The notes under the pieces were generated by a model. It worked only from the letters and a program-made list of their open reading frames with translations. It did not search any database and was not told where the DNA came from. 64,000 nt of DNA from contig NZ_AP022586.1 in the NCBI RefSeq assembly GCF_010731695.1, forward strand, positions 248,001-312,000. Direction: 5' to 3'. The DNA is from Mycolicibacterium litorale (GTDB taxonomy: Bacteria; Actinomycetota; Actinomycetes; Mycobacteriales; Mycobacteriaceae). The position numbers were made by a program, and so were the translations under genes. This document shows, in pieces, positions 34,715 to 43,764 of this stretch (within the stretch, counting starts at the first letter, position 1; every line of letters starts with the position of its first letter).

Positions 34715-36823
34715 TTAAGGGCCGCTCGACGGCGCCTGAGGCGGCAATTTCCGGGCGCGCACCGCGTCCGCCTGGCGGACGGCGTCGGCCGCCGCGCTCT
34801 GCCAGCCCATCCCGGCGAACGCCGCCGCCGCCTCGTCGAGGCCGTCAGCGTCCGATGCGGTGAACGCCCTGGCGTGCAGAAGAGCGATCCTGCCGAATTC
34901 GCAGTCGACGCCGAGGCGGGCCATGTGGTCGCCTGCGCGGGAATCGCCCAGGCGCACCGCGGTGTGCAGCGCGCGCAGCGCCACCGCCAACTGGCCGCCG
35001 CGCTCGGCGGTGCGTGCCGCGTCGCGGGCGGCGGCGACCGCGCCGTGCGAATCGTGTCGCGCCGACATCGTCCACGCCCGGCCGAGGGCGAGCTCCGGCG
35101 CGAACAGCATGGACTTGAGCCCGTGGCGAGATTCCGCGCGCGCCAACGCCTTTGCGGCCTCCACGGCGGCACCCTGTTCACCGAGGGCCCGAGCCAGCAG
35201 CATCCACGCGAGCGGACCCCAGGAGTAACCCGTCGGCGCCAGCGTCGCCGCCGCGTCGCGCAGCAGTGTCACTGCGCCGTCCACCTCGCCGCGGGCGATG
35301 AGGACGTCGGCGATCAACACCTCACCGATCGCCCGGCCCGGCTGCTGCAATTCGGCGAATTCGGTGAGCCGGCGCGCCAGTTCGTGTGCGCGCTCCAGGT
35401 CGCCGGTCAGCATCAGCGCCGTCGTCTGCCCGAACCCGCTGGTGAACCGCAGCAGGCCGGGATGATTGGCCGCCGCCGCCCGCTCCGCCAGCGCGTCGAC
35501 CTCGATGAACCGCCCCATCCGCGCGCAGCTGAGCGCGGCGGCGGCCGCCGCCCACCCGACCGCTGTGTCGTCGGCGTGTGGGGACGCCAGCACTCCGCCG
35601 GCGATCTCCATGGCCCGGCCCGGCGTGCCCGCGTTCATCGCGAACGTCGATGACAGCGCGTCGATCGTGGTCCTGGCCGCCGGGCTGACGGCTCGGTTGC
35701 GGACGGTGCGCAGGAACGCGGTCGCGCGCTCGGGTTCCGACAGCATCCAGAACCGGTTGGCCGCGCACGGCAGCGCCCACGCCATCAACTCCGCTTCGTC
35801 CAGCGCCGACTCGTCGACACCGGCCAGCACCTCCTCGGCGTCGCGTCCGCGGCCCTGCCACCCGAGTGCGTATCCCAGCGCCAACCGCGCCCGCAGCTCG
35901 CCCGACTCCTGCAGTGCCGCACGCGCCAACCGCTCGCTCAGCACCAGGTCGCCGAGCCGCAGCGCCTCCTCGGCGGCAGCCGTCAACGCCGCGGAGGGCA
36001 CGTCGTGATCGCTGTCGAGCGCCATGGCCGCCACCTGCAGCCGGTCCAGCACCCCGGCGGGTCCCGCCGCAGCCAGGCGGGCCACCACGTCGGTGCGCAG
36101 CCTGCGCAGATCCGGTCCGCCCAGCCGGTCGCGCACCCCGTCGACGAACAGCGGATGGCCGGCGCGGGCCAGGTCACCGTCGACGGCGACCGCGCCCGCA
36201 TCCGTCGCGGCGGCCACCGCCTCGTCACCGGCCAGCGCGCGCAGGTCCGCGACGGGCAGCGGATCGCACACCGCGAGGTACTCCAACGCCTGCCGCGCCG
36301 GCGCCGAGAGATCCGCGACGAAGGATTCGACCTGGCTCGCCACCCGGGCGTCGTCGTGACCGGGTGGCTGCACCTCGACGCGGGCCAGCAGATCGTCCTC
36401 CCACAGCGCGGTCACCTGGGCGGGTACGGGGACACCGGCGGCCACCGACACCACCAGGCCGGCCGTGCCCGTCAGCGCCAGTTGATACAGCAGCGTCGCC
36501 GACAGCGGGTCGAGCAGATGCGCATCGTCGACGAACAGCATCCGCTCGCGCAGGCGTTCCCGCGCGGCCCGCACGATCGCCGCCGTCTTGCCCGCGGCGG
36601 GGATGTCGATGAGATGACGGAAGGCGCCGAACGGAAGCACGGCGTTCGACGCGGTCCCCGTCACCCACGCGCCGGGACCGAGCCGTTCGGCCGCCGCGCG
36701 CAGCAGCGTCGTCTTGCCCACTCCGGCCGGGCCGATCAGCACCGCGCCCGAGCGTCCGCGCACACCCGCCTCGAGGGAATCCAGTGCCGGTTGGTGCGGC
36801 GCCACCACCCAGTCGACAGGCAC
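34715..36823 (-). CDS. STAND-type ATPase lacking a DNA-binding domain
   Basis: A 702-residue MalT/LuxR-like signal-transduction ATPase: Walker A GPAGVGKTT (about 31-39), Walker B MLFVDDAHLLDP (about 95-106), then TPR-like helical repeats. LuxR-type relatives end with a helix-turn-helix, but this chain stops at LPPQAPSSGP with no such domain. It may act through protein contacts or be a truncated regulator. GTG 36823 is the start; TAGAAT lies 6 nt upstream. Divergent from the LOG gene by 32 bp. Confidence 0.8.
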   Translation of the reverse strand: MPVDWVVAPHQPALDSLEAGVRGRSGAVLIGPAGVGKTTLLRAAAERLGPGAWVTGTASNAVLPFGAFRHLIDIPAAGKTAAIVRAARERLRERMLFVDDAHLLDPLSATLLYQLALTGTAGLVVSVAAGVPVPAQVTALWEDDLLARVEVQPPGHDDARVASQVESFVADLSAPARQALEYLAVCDPLPVADLRALAGDEAVAAATDAGAVAVDGDLARAGHPLFVDGVRDRLGGPDLRRLRTDVVARLAAAGPAGVLDRLQVAAMALDSDHDVPSAALTAAAEEALRLGDLVLSERLARAALQESGELRARLALGYALGWQGRGRDAEEVLAGVDESALDEAELMAWALPCAANRFWMLSEPERATAFLRTVRNRAVSPAARTTIDALSSTFAMNAGTPGRAMEIAGGVLASPHADDTAVGWAAAAAALSCARMGRFIEVDALAERAAAANHPGLLRFTSGFGQTTALMLTGDLERAHELARRLTEFAELQQPGRAIGEVLIADVLIARGEVDGAVTLLRDAAATLAPTGYSWGPLAWMLLARALGEQGAAVEAAKALARAESRHGLKSMLFAPELALGRAWTMSARHDSHGAVAAARDAARTAERGGQLAVALRALHTAVRLGDSRAGDHMARLGVDCEFGRIALLHARAFTASDADGLDEAAAAFAGMGWQSAAADAVRQADAVRARKLPPQAPSSGP

Positions 36824-36829
36824 GGCCGG

Positions 36830-36849
36830 ATTCTAGGACCGTCTAGGTT
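36830..36849. promoter_or_regulatory. Back-to-back leaderless promoters, STAND gene / LOG gene
   Basis: TAGAAT (minus, 36835-36830) ends 6 nt before GTG 36823, and TAGGTT (plus, 36844-36849) ends 6 nt before GTG 36856. Neither start has a ribosome site. Confidence 0.5.
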
Positions 36850-36855
36850 GTCCGT

Positions 36856-37416
36856 GTGTCCGATCAGCCCGACCGCCCGTGGGCGGTGTGTGTGTACTGC
36901 GCCTCCAGCCCGACCGACGAGAGGTTGCTGGCTCTGGCCGCCCAGGTCGGGGAGGCGATCGCCGCCCGCGGCTGGACGCTGGTGTCCGGTGGCGGCAACG
37001 TCTCGGCGATGGGCGCCGTCGCGCAGGCCACCCGGGCGCACGGCGGCCGGACCGTCGGGGTGATCCCCAAGGCGCTGGTGCACCGCGAGGTGGCCGATGT
37101 CGACGCCGACGAACTCGTGGTCACCGACACGATGCGGGAACGCAAACAGGTGATGGAGGACCGCGCCGACGCCTTCTTGTCGCTACCTGGGGGTATCGGC
37201 ACACTCGAGGAATTCTTCGAAGCCTGGACCGCGGCATATCTGGGTATGCACGACAAGCCGGTGGTGATGCTCGATCCCATCGGTCACTACGACGGTCTGC
37301 TGGCCTGGCTGCACGGTCTGGTCGACAGCGGCTACGTCGCGCAGAGCGCGCTCGACCGGTTGATCGTCGTCGGGGACGTCGACGAGGCGATGGCGGCATG
37401 TGCCCCTCGCCGCTGA
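36856..37416 (+). CDS. log: LOG-family phosphoribohydrolase
   Basis: A 186-residue Rossmann-fold protein of the LOG (lysine decarboxylase-like) family that releases the base from nucleoside 5'-monophosphates, including cytokinin ribosides. The signature PGGIGTLEEFFE (near 113-124) and SGGGNVSAMG (near 45-54) are intact. Orthologous by position to Rv1205. It starts at GTG 36856 with a -10 box 6 nt upstream. Confidence 0.93.
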   Translation: MSDQPDRPWAVCVYCASSPTDERLLALAAQVGEAIAARGWTLVSGGGNVSAMGAVAQATRAHGGRTVGVIPKALVHREVADVDADELVVTDTMRERKQVMEDRADAFLSLPGGIGTLEEFFEAWTAAYLGMHDKPVVMLDPIGHYDGLLAWLHGLVDSGYVAQSALDRLIVVGDVDEAMAACAPRR

Positions 37417-37469
37417 TCGGGCGCGGCTAGGGTGTTGCTCACAGACGACGATCGGAGGGTTTGCACAGC

Positions 37470-39248
37470 ATGAGCGACCAGAAATCGGGGACTCGCAGCA
37501 GCGTCGGATTGCTGGACATCGCCGGGAGGCTGCCCGGGTTTCTCATGGACGTGCCGACCATCCTGGGCGGTGTCGTCACCGGCTTCGGGGCCAGGCCGTC
37601 GGCGAAGACGTCGATCGGCAAGGTCTTCCAGGAGCGGGCCGCCAAGTACGCCGACAAGACCTTTCTGAGGTTCGAGGACCAGGAGATCTCCTACCGCGAG
37701 GCCAACGAGACCGTCAACCGCTACGCCGCGGTGATGGCCGCCCGCGGCGTCGGTCAGGGCGACGTCGTCGCGATCATGCTGCGCAACTCCCCGGAACCGG
37801 TCCTGCTCATGCTGGCCGCCGTCAAATGCGGCGCGATCTCCGGGATGCTCAACTACCACCAGCGCGGTGACGTGCTCAAGCACAGCCTCGGCCTGCTCTC
37901 GGCCACGCTCGTGATCACCGACCCCGACTTCGTCGACCCCATCAAGGAATCCGGCGCGGACACCGACGGCCTGCTGACGATCGACGAGTTCGACCGGCTC
38001 GCCGAGACCGCCCCGACCACCAACCCCGCGTCGGCGTCGGCCGTCCTCGCCAGGGACAAGGCGTTCTACATCTTCACCTCGGGCACCACCGGCATGCCGA
38101 AGGCCAGCGTGATGACGCACTACCGGTGGCTGCGCGCACTGGCCGGGTTCGGCGGGCTCGGGGTGCGCCTCAACAGCGGCGACACCATGTACTGCTGCCT
38201 GCCGCTCTACCACAACAACGCGCTGACGGTGGCGCTGTCGTCGGTGCTGAACGCCGGTGCGACGCTGGCGCTGGGCAAGTCGTTCTCGGCGTCGAAGTTC
38301 TGGGACGACGTCATCCGCTACGACGCCACCGCGTTCGTCTACATCGGCGAGATCTGCACCTACCTGCTCAACCAGCCCGAGAAGGACACCGACCGCAAGC
38401 ACAAGGTCCGGGTGATCTGCGGCAATGGCCTGCGCCCGGCGATCTGGGACGAGTTCACCAACCGGTTCGGCATCAAGCGGGTCTGCGAGTTCTACAGCGC
38501 CAGCGAGGGCAACACCGCCTTCGTCAACGCCCTCAACGTGGACAAGACCACCGGCATCTGCCCGACTCCCGTCGCGTTCGTCGAATACGACGGGGACACG
38601 GGTGAGCCGGTCCGCGACGAGAAGGGGCGGGTCAAGAAGGTCCGCAACGGCGAGCCGGGTCTGCTGCTGAGCAAGGTCAGCAACTTCCAGCCGTTCGACG
38701 GCTACACCGACAAGAAGGAATCCGAGAAGAAGCTGGTGCGCGACGCCTTCAAGGACGGCGACGTCTGGTTCAACACCGGCGACCTGATGCGCTACCAGGG
38801 CTTCGGCCACGCCGCGTTCGTCGACCGCCTCGGCGACACCTTCCGCTGGAAGGGCGAGAACGTCGCCACCACCGAAGTCGAGGCCGCGCTGTCGATGGAC
38901 CCGACCGTCGACGAGTGCACGGTCTACGGCGTCGAGGTCGAAGGCACCGGCGGCCGCGCGGGCATGGCGGCCATCAAACTCAACGAGGGCAGCGACTTCG
39001 ACGGCAAGACACTCGCGCAGACCCTCTACGACCGGCTGCCCTCGTACGCCGTGCCGCTGTTCGTCCGCGTCGTCGACGAACTCGCGCAGACGTCGACCTT
39101 CAAGAGCCAGAAGGTCGACCTGCGCAAGGAGGGCCACGGCAACCACATCGACGATCCGCTGTACGTGCTCAAGGGCCCCGACGAGGGTTACGTCGAGTAC
39201 TACGACGAGTACCCCGAAGAGGTCAAAGCCGGGAAGCGACCGAAGTAG
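37470..39248 (+). CDS. fadD6: Very-long-chain acyl-CoA synthetase FadD6
   Basis: A 592-residue ANL enzyme of the FATP/VLACS type, which activates long-chain fatty acids and may couple uptake. Motifs are YIFTSGTTGMPKA (about 197-209), EFYSASEGN near 340 and WFNTGDLMRYQG near 432, with DRLGDTFRWKGENV after. It aligns over its whole length with M. tuberculosis FadD6 as I recall. ATG 37470 was chosen because GGAGGG lies 10 nt upstream; TTG 37461 is also in frame. Confidence 0.94.
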   Translation: MSDQKSGTRSSVGLLDIAGRLPGFLMDVPTILGGVVTGFGARPSAKTSIGKVFQERAAKYADKTFLRFEDQEISYREANETVNRYAAVMAARGVGQGDVVAIMLRNSPEPVLLMLAAVKCGAISGMLNYHQRGDVLKHSLGLLSATLVITDPDFVDPIKESGADTDGLLTIDEFDRLAETAPTTNPASASAVLARDKAFYIFTSGTTGMPKASVMTHYRWLRALAGFGGLGVRLNSGDTMYCCLPLYHNNALTVALSSVLNAGATLALGKSFSASKFWDDVIRYDATAFVYIGEICTYLLNQPEKDTDRKHKVRVICGNGLRPAIWDEFTNRFGIKRVCEFYSASEGNTAFVNALNVDKTTGICPTPVAFVEYDGDTGEPVRDEKGRVKKVRNGEPGLLLSKVSNFQPFDGYTDKKESEKKLVRDAFKDGDVWFNTGDLMRYQGFGHAAFVDRLGDTFRWKGENVATTEVEAALSMDPTVDECTVYGVEVEGTGGRAGMAAIKLNEGSDFDGKTLAQTLYDRLPSYAVPLFVRVVDELAQTSTFKSQKVDLRKEGHGNHIDDPLYVLKGPDEGYVEYYDEYPEEVKAGKRPK

Positions 39249-39255
39249 CGGTCTC

Positions 39256-39261
39256 TAGCCT
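39256..39261 (+). promoter_or_regulatory. -10 box of folP2
   Basis: TAGCCT ends 6 nt before GTG 39268, with no ribosome site, consistent with leaderless transcription of folP2-gpgS. Confidence 0.45.
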
Positions 39262-39267
39262 GGGGGT

Positions 39268-40143
39268 GTGGAGTCGACCTTCTGCGGACGCCGGGTGGCC
39301 GGTGACCGCGCGTTGATCATGGCGATCGTCAACCGGACGCCGGACTCGTTCTACGACCGCGGCGCGACGTTCACCGACGAGGCCGCCAAGTCCGCCGCGC
39401 ACCGCGTCGTCGAGGACGGCGCCGACGTCGTCGACGTCGGAGGGGTGAAGGCCGGCCCCGGTCAGACCGTGGACGCCGACGAGGAGATCGCCCGCGTCGT
39501 GCCGTTCATCGAATGGCTGCGCAGCACGTTCCCGGACGTGGTGATCAGCGTCGACACCTGGCGGGCGGCGGTGGCCGAACAGGCGTGCGCGGCCGGCGCC
39601 GACCTGATCAACGACACCTGGGGCGGCGTCGACCCGGAACTGCCCGCGGTGGCGGCGAAGTTCGATGCGGGCCTGGTGTGCTCACACACCGGGGGCGCGG
39701 TGCCGCGCACCCGCCCGTTCCGGGTGAACTACGGCATCACCGAACGCGGTGTGGTCGACGACGTCATCGCCGAGGTGACCGCCGCAGCGCAGAGGGCGGT
39801 CGCCGCCGGGGTGGCCGCGGACCGCATCCTCATCGATCCCACGCACGATTTCGGCAAGAACACTTATCACGGTCTTACTTTGTTGCGGCACGTGGAAGAG
39901 CTTGTAAAAACTGGATGGCCGGTCCTGATGGCACTGAGCAACAAGGATTTCGTCGGGGAGACTCTGGGTGTGGGTTTGACTGAACGCCTCGAGGGCACCC
40001 TCGCTGCTACCGCACTGGCTGCCCAGGCCGGCGCGGCAATGTTCCGGGTGCACGAGGTCGGGCCCACTCGGCGCGTTCTCGAAATGGTCGCGTCGATCCA
40101 GGGCGTGCGTCCGCCGACGCGCACGGTGAGGGGACTGTCATGA
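39268..40143 (+). CDS. folP2: Dihydropteroate synthase homologue FolP2
   Basis: A 291-residue TIM-barrel of the DHPS family, next to gpgS as in all mycobacteria I recall. Motifs: IMAIVNRTPDSFYDRG (about 14-29) and DVGGVKAGPG (about 57-66). FolP2 proteins reportedly lack DHPS activity, and the link to glucosylglycerate synthesis is inferred from position. The stop overlaps the gpgS start (ATGA at 40140-40143). From about 39862 to 40035 codon use shifts sharply to A/T third positions. Confidence 0.93.
   Translation: MESTFCGRRVAGDRALIMAIVNRTPDSFYDRGATFTDEAAKSAAHRVVEDGADVVDVGGVKAGPGQTVDADEEIARVVPFIEWLRSTFPDVVISVDTWRAAVAEQACAAGADLINDTWGGVDPELPAVAAKFDAGLVCSHTGGAVPRTRPFRVNYGITERGVVDDVIAEVTAAAQRAVAAGVAADRILIDPTHDFGKNTYHGLTLLRHVEELVKTGWPVLMALSNKDFVGETLGVGLTERLEGTLAATALAAQAGAAMFRVHEVGPTRRVLEMVASIQGVRPPTRTVRGLS
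39862..40035 (+). other. AT-rich-codon patch inside folP2
   Basis: In this 174-bp stretch about half the codons end in A or T (ACT, TAT, GGT, CTT, GTA, AAA, GCT), whereas flanking folP2 and gpgS almost always use G or C. The reading frame and protein motif (LSNKDFVGETLG) are intact. It may hide an internal promoter for gpgS or another nucleotide-level signal, or be a recombined segment. Confidence 0.6.
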
Positions 40144-41105
40144 CATTGACTCCGGAACTGGTGACACCAGAACTGCACGACGCCGACGCCATCGCGCGGC
40201 ACCGCTGGTTCGACACGCACAGCTGGAACCGCCCGGACTGGACGATCGCCGAACTCGAGGCCGCCAAGGCCGGGCGCACCGTGTCGGTGGTGCTGCCCGC
40301 GCTCAACGAGGAAGGGACCGTCGCCGGCGTGATCGAGACGATCACCCCGCTGCTCGGCGGCCTCGTCGACGAGTTGATCGTGCTGGACTCCGGGTCCACC
40401 GACGACACCGCGATCCGTGCCCTGGCCGCCGGTGCACGGGTGGTGAGCCGCGAGACGGCGCTGCCCGAGGTCGCCCCGCAGCCGGGTAAGGGTGAGGTGC
40501 TGTGGCGCTCGCTGGCCGCCACCACCGGCGACGTGATCGCCTTCGTCGACTCCGACCTGCTCGACCCCGATCCGATGTTCGTGCCGAAACTGCTCGGGCC
40601 CCTGCTGCTCACCCCGGGTGTGCACCTGGTCAAGGGCTTCTATCGGCGGCCGCTGAAGGTGAGTGGACGCGAGGACGCCAACGGCGGCGGCCGCGTCACC
40701 GAACTGGTGGCCCGCCCGCTGCTGGCATCGCTGCGGCCGGAGCTGACCTGTCTGCTGCAGCCGCTGGGCGGTGAGTACGCCGGTACCCGCGAGCTGCTGA
40801 CCTCGGTGCCGTTCGCCCCGGGATACGGCGTGGAGATCGGACTGCTGGTCGACACCTACGACCGGCTGGGCCTCGACGGCATCGCCCAGGTGAACCTCGG
40901 CGTGCGCACGCACCGCAATCGCCCGTTGACCGAACTCGCCTCGATGAGCCGTCAGGTGATCGCCACACTGATGTCGCGCTGCGGCATCGGTGACTCCGGC
41001 GTCGGGCTCACCCAGTTCTACGCCGACGGCGACGGCTTCACCCCGCGTGCCTCGGGTGTCTCGCTCGACGACCGGCCGCCGATGATCACGCTTCGGCCGC
41101 GGTGA
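40140..41105 (+). CDS. gpgS: Glucosyl-3-phosphoglycerate synthase GpgS
   Basis: GpgS, a GT-A fold GT81 glycosyltransferase, makes glucosyl-3-phosphoglycerate, the first step toward methylglucose lipopolysaccharide. The 321 residues include SVVLPALNEEGTVAGVI (about 49-65), LDSGSTDDT and the metal-binding region FVDSDLLDPD near 136-145. Length and sequence agree with Rv1208. It is translationally coupled to folP2 by an ATGA overlap. Confidence 0.96.
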   Translation: MTLTPELVTPELHDADAIARHRWFDTHSWNRPDWTIAELEAAKAGRTVSVVLPALNEEGTVAGVIETITPLLGGLVDELIVLDSGSTDDTAIRALAAGARVVSRETALPEVAPQPGKGEVLWRSLAATTGDVIAFVDSDLLDPDPMFVPKLLGPLLLTPGVHLVKGFYRRPLKVSGREDANGGGRVTELVARPLLASLRPELTCLLQPLGGEYAGTRELLTSVPFAPGYGVEIGLLVDTYDRLGLDGIAQVNLGVRTHRNRPLTELASMSRQVIATLMSRCGIGDSGVGLTQFYADGDGFTPRASGVSLDDRPPMITLRPR

Positions 41106-41140
41106 GCGCTCTGTCGTAGCCGTCGGGCAGTATCGATGCC

Positions 41141-41452
41141 GTGACGTTGATACTGCTCTACCTGGTGGTGCTCGTCCTGGTGGCCATCGTGCTGTTCGGG
41201 GTGGGCAGTGTGCTGTTCGGCCGCGGGGAATCATTGCCGCCACTTCCGCACGGGACCACCGCGACGGTGCTTCCGGCCTCCGGCGTCACCGGTGCCGACG
41301 TCGAGGCCCTGAAGTTCACGCAGACGCTGCGCGGTTACAAGGCCAGCGAGGTCGACTGGGTGCTCGACCGGCTCGGTCAGGAGATCGACGCGCTGCGCGG
41401 TGAACTGGCCGCCGTGCACGCCGCCGCGCAGGTGGCCGAGGAGTCCCCGTGA
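41141..41452 (+). CDS. DivIVA-domain small membrane protein (Rv1209-like)
   Basis: A 103-residue protein with one N-terminal transmembrane helix (about 2-25) and a short DivIVA-like segment, FTQTLRGYKASEVDWVLDRLGQEIDALRGEL (about 58-88), probably a coiled coil. Such proteins often act near the growing pole or division site; no direct evidence here. GTG 41141 starts it, and tagA begins within its stop codon region (GTGA). Confidence 0.85.
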   Translation: MTLILLYLVVLVLVAIVLFGVGSVLFGRGESLPPLPHGTTATVLPASGVTGADVEALKFTQTLRGYKASEVDWVLDRLGQEIDALRGELAAVHAAAQVAEESP

Positions 41453-42069
41453 CCGAGGCCGTCGTCGACGACGGCCGGGTGCGGTGCGGCTGGCTCGACG
41501 GATCCCGGCTCGCCCCAGCGGATTTCATCCTCTACCGGGACTACCACGATTACGAGTGGGGGCAACCGGTGCGGGAGACGCCCGCGCTGTTCGAGCGGAT
41601 CAGCCTGGAGGCCTTCCAGAGTGGTCTGTCGTGGCTCATCATCCTGCGCAAGCGGGAGAACTTCCGGCGGGCGTTCGACGGGTTCGACATCGAACGCGTT
41701 GCCGGCTACACCGAACGCGACGTCGACAGGTTGATGGCCGACACCGGAATCGTCCGCAACCGCGCGAAGATCGAGGCCACCATCGCCAACGCGCGCGCCG
41801 CGGCCGCCCTCTCGGACACCGGGGTCGATCTCGCGGAGTTGCTGTGGTCGTTCGCACCGCCGAACCACACCCGGCCGGCGAACCTGTCGGAGGTGCCTGC
41901 CGTCACCCCCGAATCGACCGCCATGGCCAAGGATCTCAAGCGCCGCGGCTTCCGTTTCGTCGGTCCGACGACGGCCTACGCGCTCATGCAGGCGACCGGA
42001 ATGGTCGACGACCACATCGCGACATGCTGGGTGCCACCGGTCGGTGCGGCGCTTCGACACAGCAGTTAA
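41449..42069 (+). CDS. tagA: DNA-3-methyladenine glycosylase I TagA
   Basis: A 206-residue base-excision-repair enzyme that removes 3-methyladenine from alkylated DNA. The Tag signature RCGWLDGS followed by YRDYHDYEWGQP (about 9-42) is intact, as is the helical core with GFDIERVAGY and the C-terminal MVDDHIATC with a possible Zn-binding His/Cys. GTG 41449 overlaps the stop of the upstream gene by 4 bp. Confidence 0.95.
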   Translation: MTEAVVDDGRVRCGWLDGSRLAPADFILYRDYHDYEWGQPVRETPALFERISLEAFQSGLSWLIILRKRENFRRAFDGFDIERVAGYTERDVDRLMADTGIVRNRAKIEATIANARAAAALSDTGVDLAELLWSFAPPNHTRPANLSEVPAVTPESTAMAKDLKRRGFRFVGPTTAYALMQATGMVDDHIATCWVPPVGAALRHSS

Positions 42070-42184
42070 AACGGGTCTTCGTACGCGTACCCGAGGGGAT
42101 AGGGAACAATAGAGGAGTTGTGTATCGGTTTCGCCGAGAGGTGGGCGGATCCGGGCGGTTGGTTCATTGTGGAGGGAGCTCTCG

Positions 42185-42352
42185 ATGGCGGCGATGAAGC
42201 CCCGGACCGGTGACGGTCCACTGGAAGCAACCAAGGAGGGGCGAGGGATCGTGATGCGGGTGCCACTGGAAGGTGGTGGCCGACTCGTCGTCGAACTGAC
42301 CCCCGACGAGGCGGCCGCGCTGGGCGACGAACTGAAGAACGTCACCAGCTAG
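42185..42352 (+). CDS. DUF3117 small conserved protein (Rv1211-like)
   Basis: A 55-residue actinobacterial protein: MAAMKPRTGDGPLEATKEGR at the start and ELTPDEAAALGDELKNVTS at the end, almost identical to Rv1211 as I recall. GGAGGG precedes ATG 42185. Function unknown; such strong conservation in so small a protein suggests an essential binding role. Confidence 0.93.
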   Translation: MAAMKPRTGDGPLEATKEGRGIVMRVPLEGGGRLVVELTPDEAAALGDELKNVTS

Positions 42353-42427
42353 CGGTTTTCGGCTTCATCCGGCGCGGCGGCCCTCGGGCCCCGCGCCGGT
42401 TCACCGAACCCCCATGGTGAATCCGGT

Positions 42428-43591
42428 CTACTGCGACACCTTGCGGTAGATCTCCATGGTCTGCTCGGCGATGTGCGCCCACGAGAACTCGGCGATGCAC
42501 CGTTCCCGTCCGGCGGCGCCGTAATCGCGGGCGCGTTGCGGTTCGGCGATCAGGGAGTTGACCGCGTCGGCCAGCCGCGTCTCGAAGAAGCCGGTGTCGC
42601 CGGCGTCGTAGTGCACCAGCAGTCCGGTCTGATGGTCGGCGACGACCTCGGGAATCCCGCCCACATCGGAGGCCACGACCGCCGTCGAACACGCCATCGC
42701 CTCGAGATTCACGATGCCCAGCGGTTCGTACACCGAAGGGCACACGAAAACTGTTGCTGCTGACAATATTTCGCGGATCTTGCCGATCGGCAGCATCTCC
42801 CGGACCCAGAACACACCGGTGCGGGCACGGGCGAGCTCCTGCACCGCGGCCGTCACCTCGGCCGCGATCTCGGGCGTGTCCGGCGCCCCCGCGCACAACA
42901 CCAGCTGCACCTCGGGCGCGAACCGGTGGGCGGCCGCCACGAGGTGCGCCACCCCCTTCTGGCGGGTGATCCGGCCGACGAACGCCACGATCGGCCGCGT
43001 CGGATCGACGCCGAGCTCGGCCAGCACCGACTCGCCGGGCTGGGACTGGACGGGGTACCAGACGTCGGTGTCGATGCCGTTGCGCACCACGTGCACCCGA
43101 CCGGGGTCCAGTGCCGGATAGGTCTTGAGCACGTCGTCGCGCATACCGGAGCTCACCGCGATCACCGCGTCGGCGGCCTCCACCGCGGTCTTCTCCACCC
43201 ACGACGACACCCGGTAGCCGCCGCCGAGCTGTTCGGCCTTCCACGGCCGCATCGGCTCCAGCGAGTGCGCGGTGAGCACATGCGGGATGCCGTACAGCAG
43301 CCCCGACAGATGCCCGGCCAGCCCGGCGTACCAGGTGTGCGAGTGCACCACGGTGGCCTGCACCGCGGCGTTGACCATGTTCAGGTCCGCCGAGAGCGTC
43401 GACAGCGCGGGGTTGGCGCCCTTGAGCGCCGGGTCGGGTGCGGCGACGAAGGCGTCCGGGCGCGGCGCGCCCATGCAGTGCACGTCGACGTCGCAGAGCC
43501 GGCGCAACTGCGCGACGAGTTCGGTGACGTGTACGCCTGCTCCGCCGTAGACCTCGGGTGGATACTCCCGAGTCATCATCGCCACCCGCAT
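42428..43591 (-). CDS. glgM: Maltose-1-phosphate synthase GlgM (GlgA-type)
   Basis: A GT4-family glycosyltransferase of 387 residues. The mycobacterial enzyme makes alpha-maltose-1-phosphate from ADP-glucose and glucose-1-phosphate for alpha-glucan by the GlgE route. Features: MTREYPPEVYGGAGVHVTEL (about 6-25), FVGRITRQKGV and the C-terminal CPSVYEPLGIVNLEAMAC. ATG 43591 was chosen to match the family; two ATGs just upstream are also in frame. Divergent from glgC, which supplies its ADP-glucose. Confidence 0.94.
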   Translation of the reverse strand: MRVAMMTREYPPEVYGGAGVHVTELVAQLRRLCDVDVHCMGAPRPDAFVAAPDPALKGANPALSTLSADLNMVNAAVQATVVHSHTWYAGLAGHLSGLLYGIPHVLTAHSLEPMRPWKAEQLGGGYRVSSWVEKTAVEAADAVIAVSSGMRDDVLKTYPALDPGRVHVVRNGIDTDVWYPVQSQPGESVLAELGVDPTRPIVAFVGRITRQKGVAHLVAAAHRFAPEVQLVLCAGAPDTPEIAAEVTAAVQELARARTGVFWVREMLPIGKIREILSAATVFVCPSVYEPLGIVNLEAMACSTAVVASDVGGIPEVVADHQTGLLVHYDAGDTGFFETRLADAVNSLIAEPQRARDYGAAGRERCIAEFSWAHIAEQTMEIYRKVSQ

Positions 43592-43671
43592 GGTCATGAC
43601 GGTAGTGGACCGCACCCGGCTGACACAGTCCTGTTCGCGAACGGGATTGCGCGGGGACCGGACGGGTATGC

Positions 43672-43686
43672 CGATTTACGAAATCG
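43672..43686. promoter_or_regulatory. Inverted repeat between glgM and glgC
   Basis: CGATTT-ACG-AAATCG is a perfect 6-bp inverted repeat in the 173-bp divergent region, a candidate operator for either gene. Confidence 0.35.
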
Positions 43687-43752
43687 TCGTTCCACCACCC
43701 GTGAACGCGTAATCAATGGTGTCAATGGCTGGCCCCAGTCACCACCGCCGGA

Positions 43753-43758
43753 TAGGTT
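43753..43758 (+). promoter_or_regulatory. -10 box of glgC
   Basis: TAGGTT ends 6 nt before ATG 43765. There is no ribosome site between, so glgC is probably leaderless. Confidence 0.5.
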
Positions 43759-43764
43759 TGAGAC

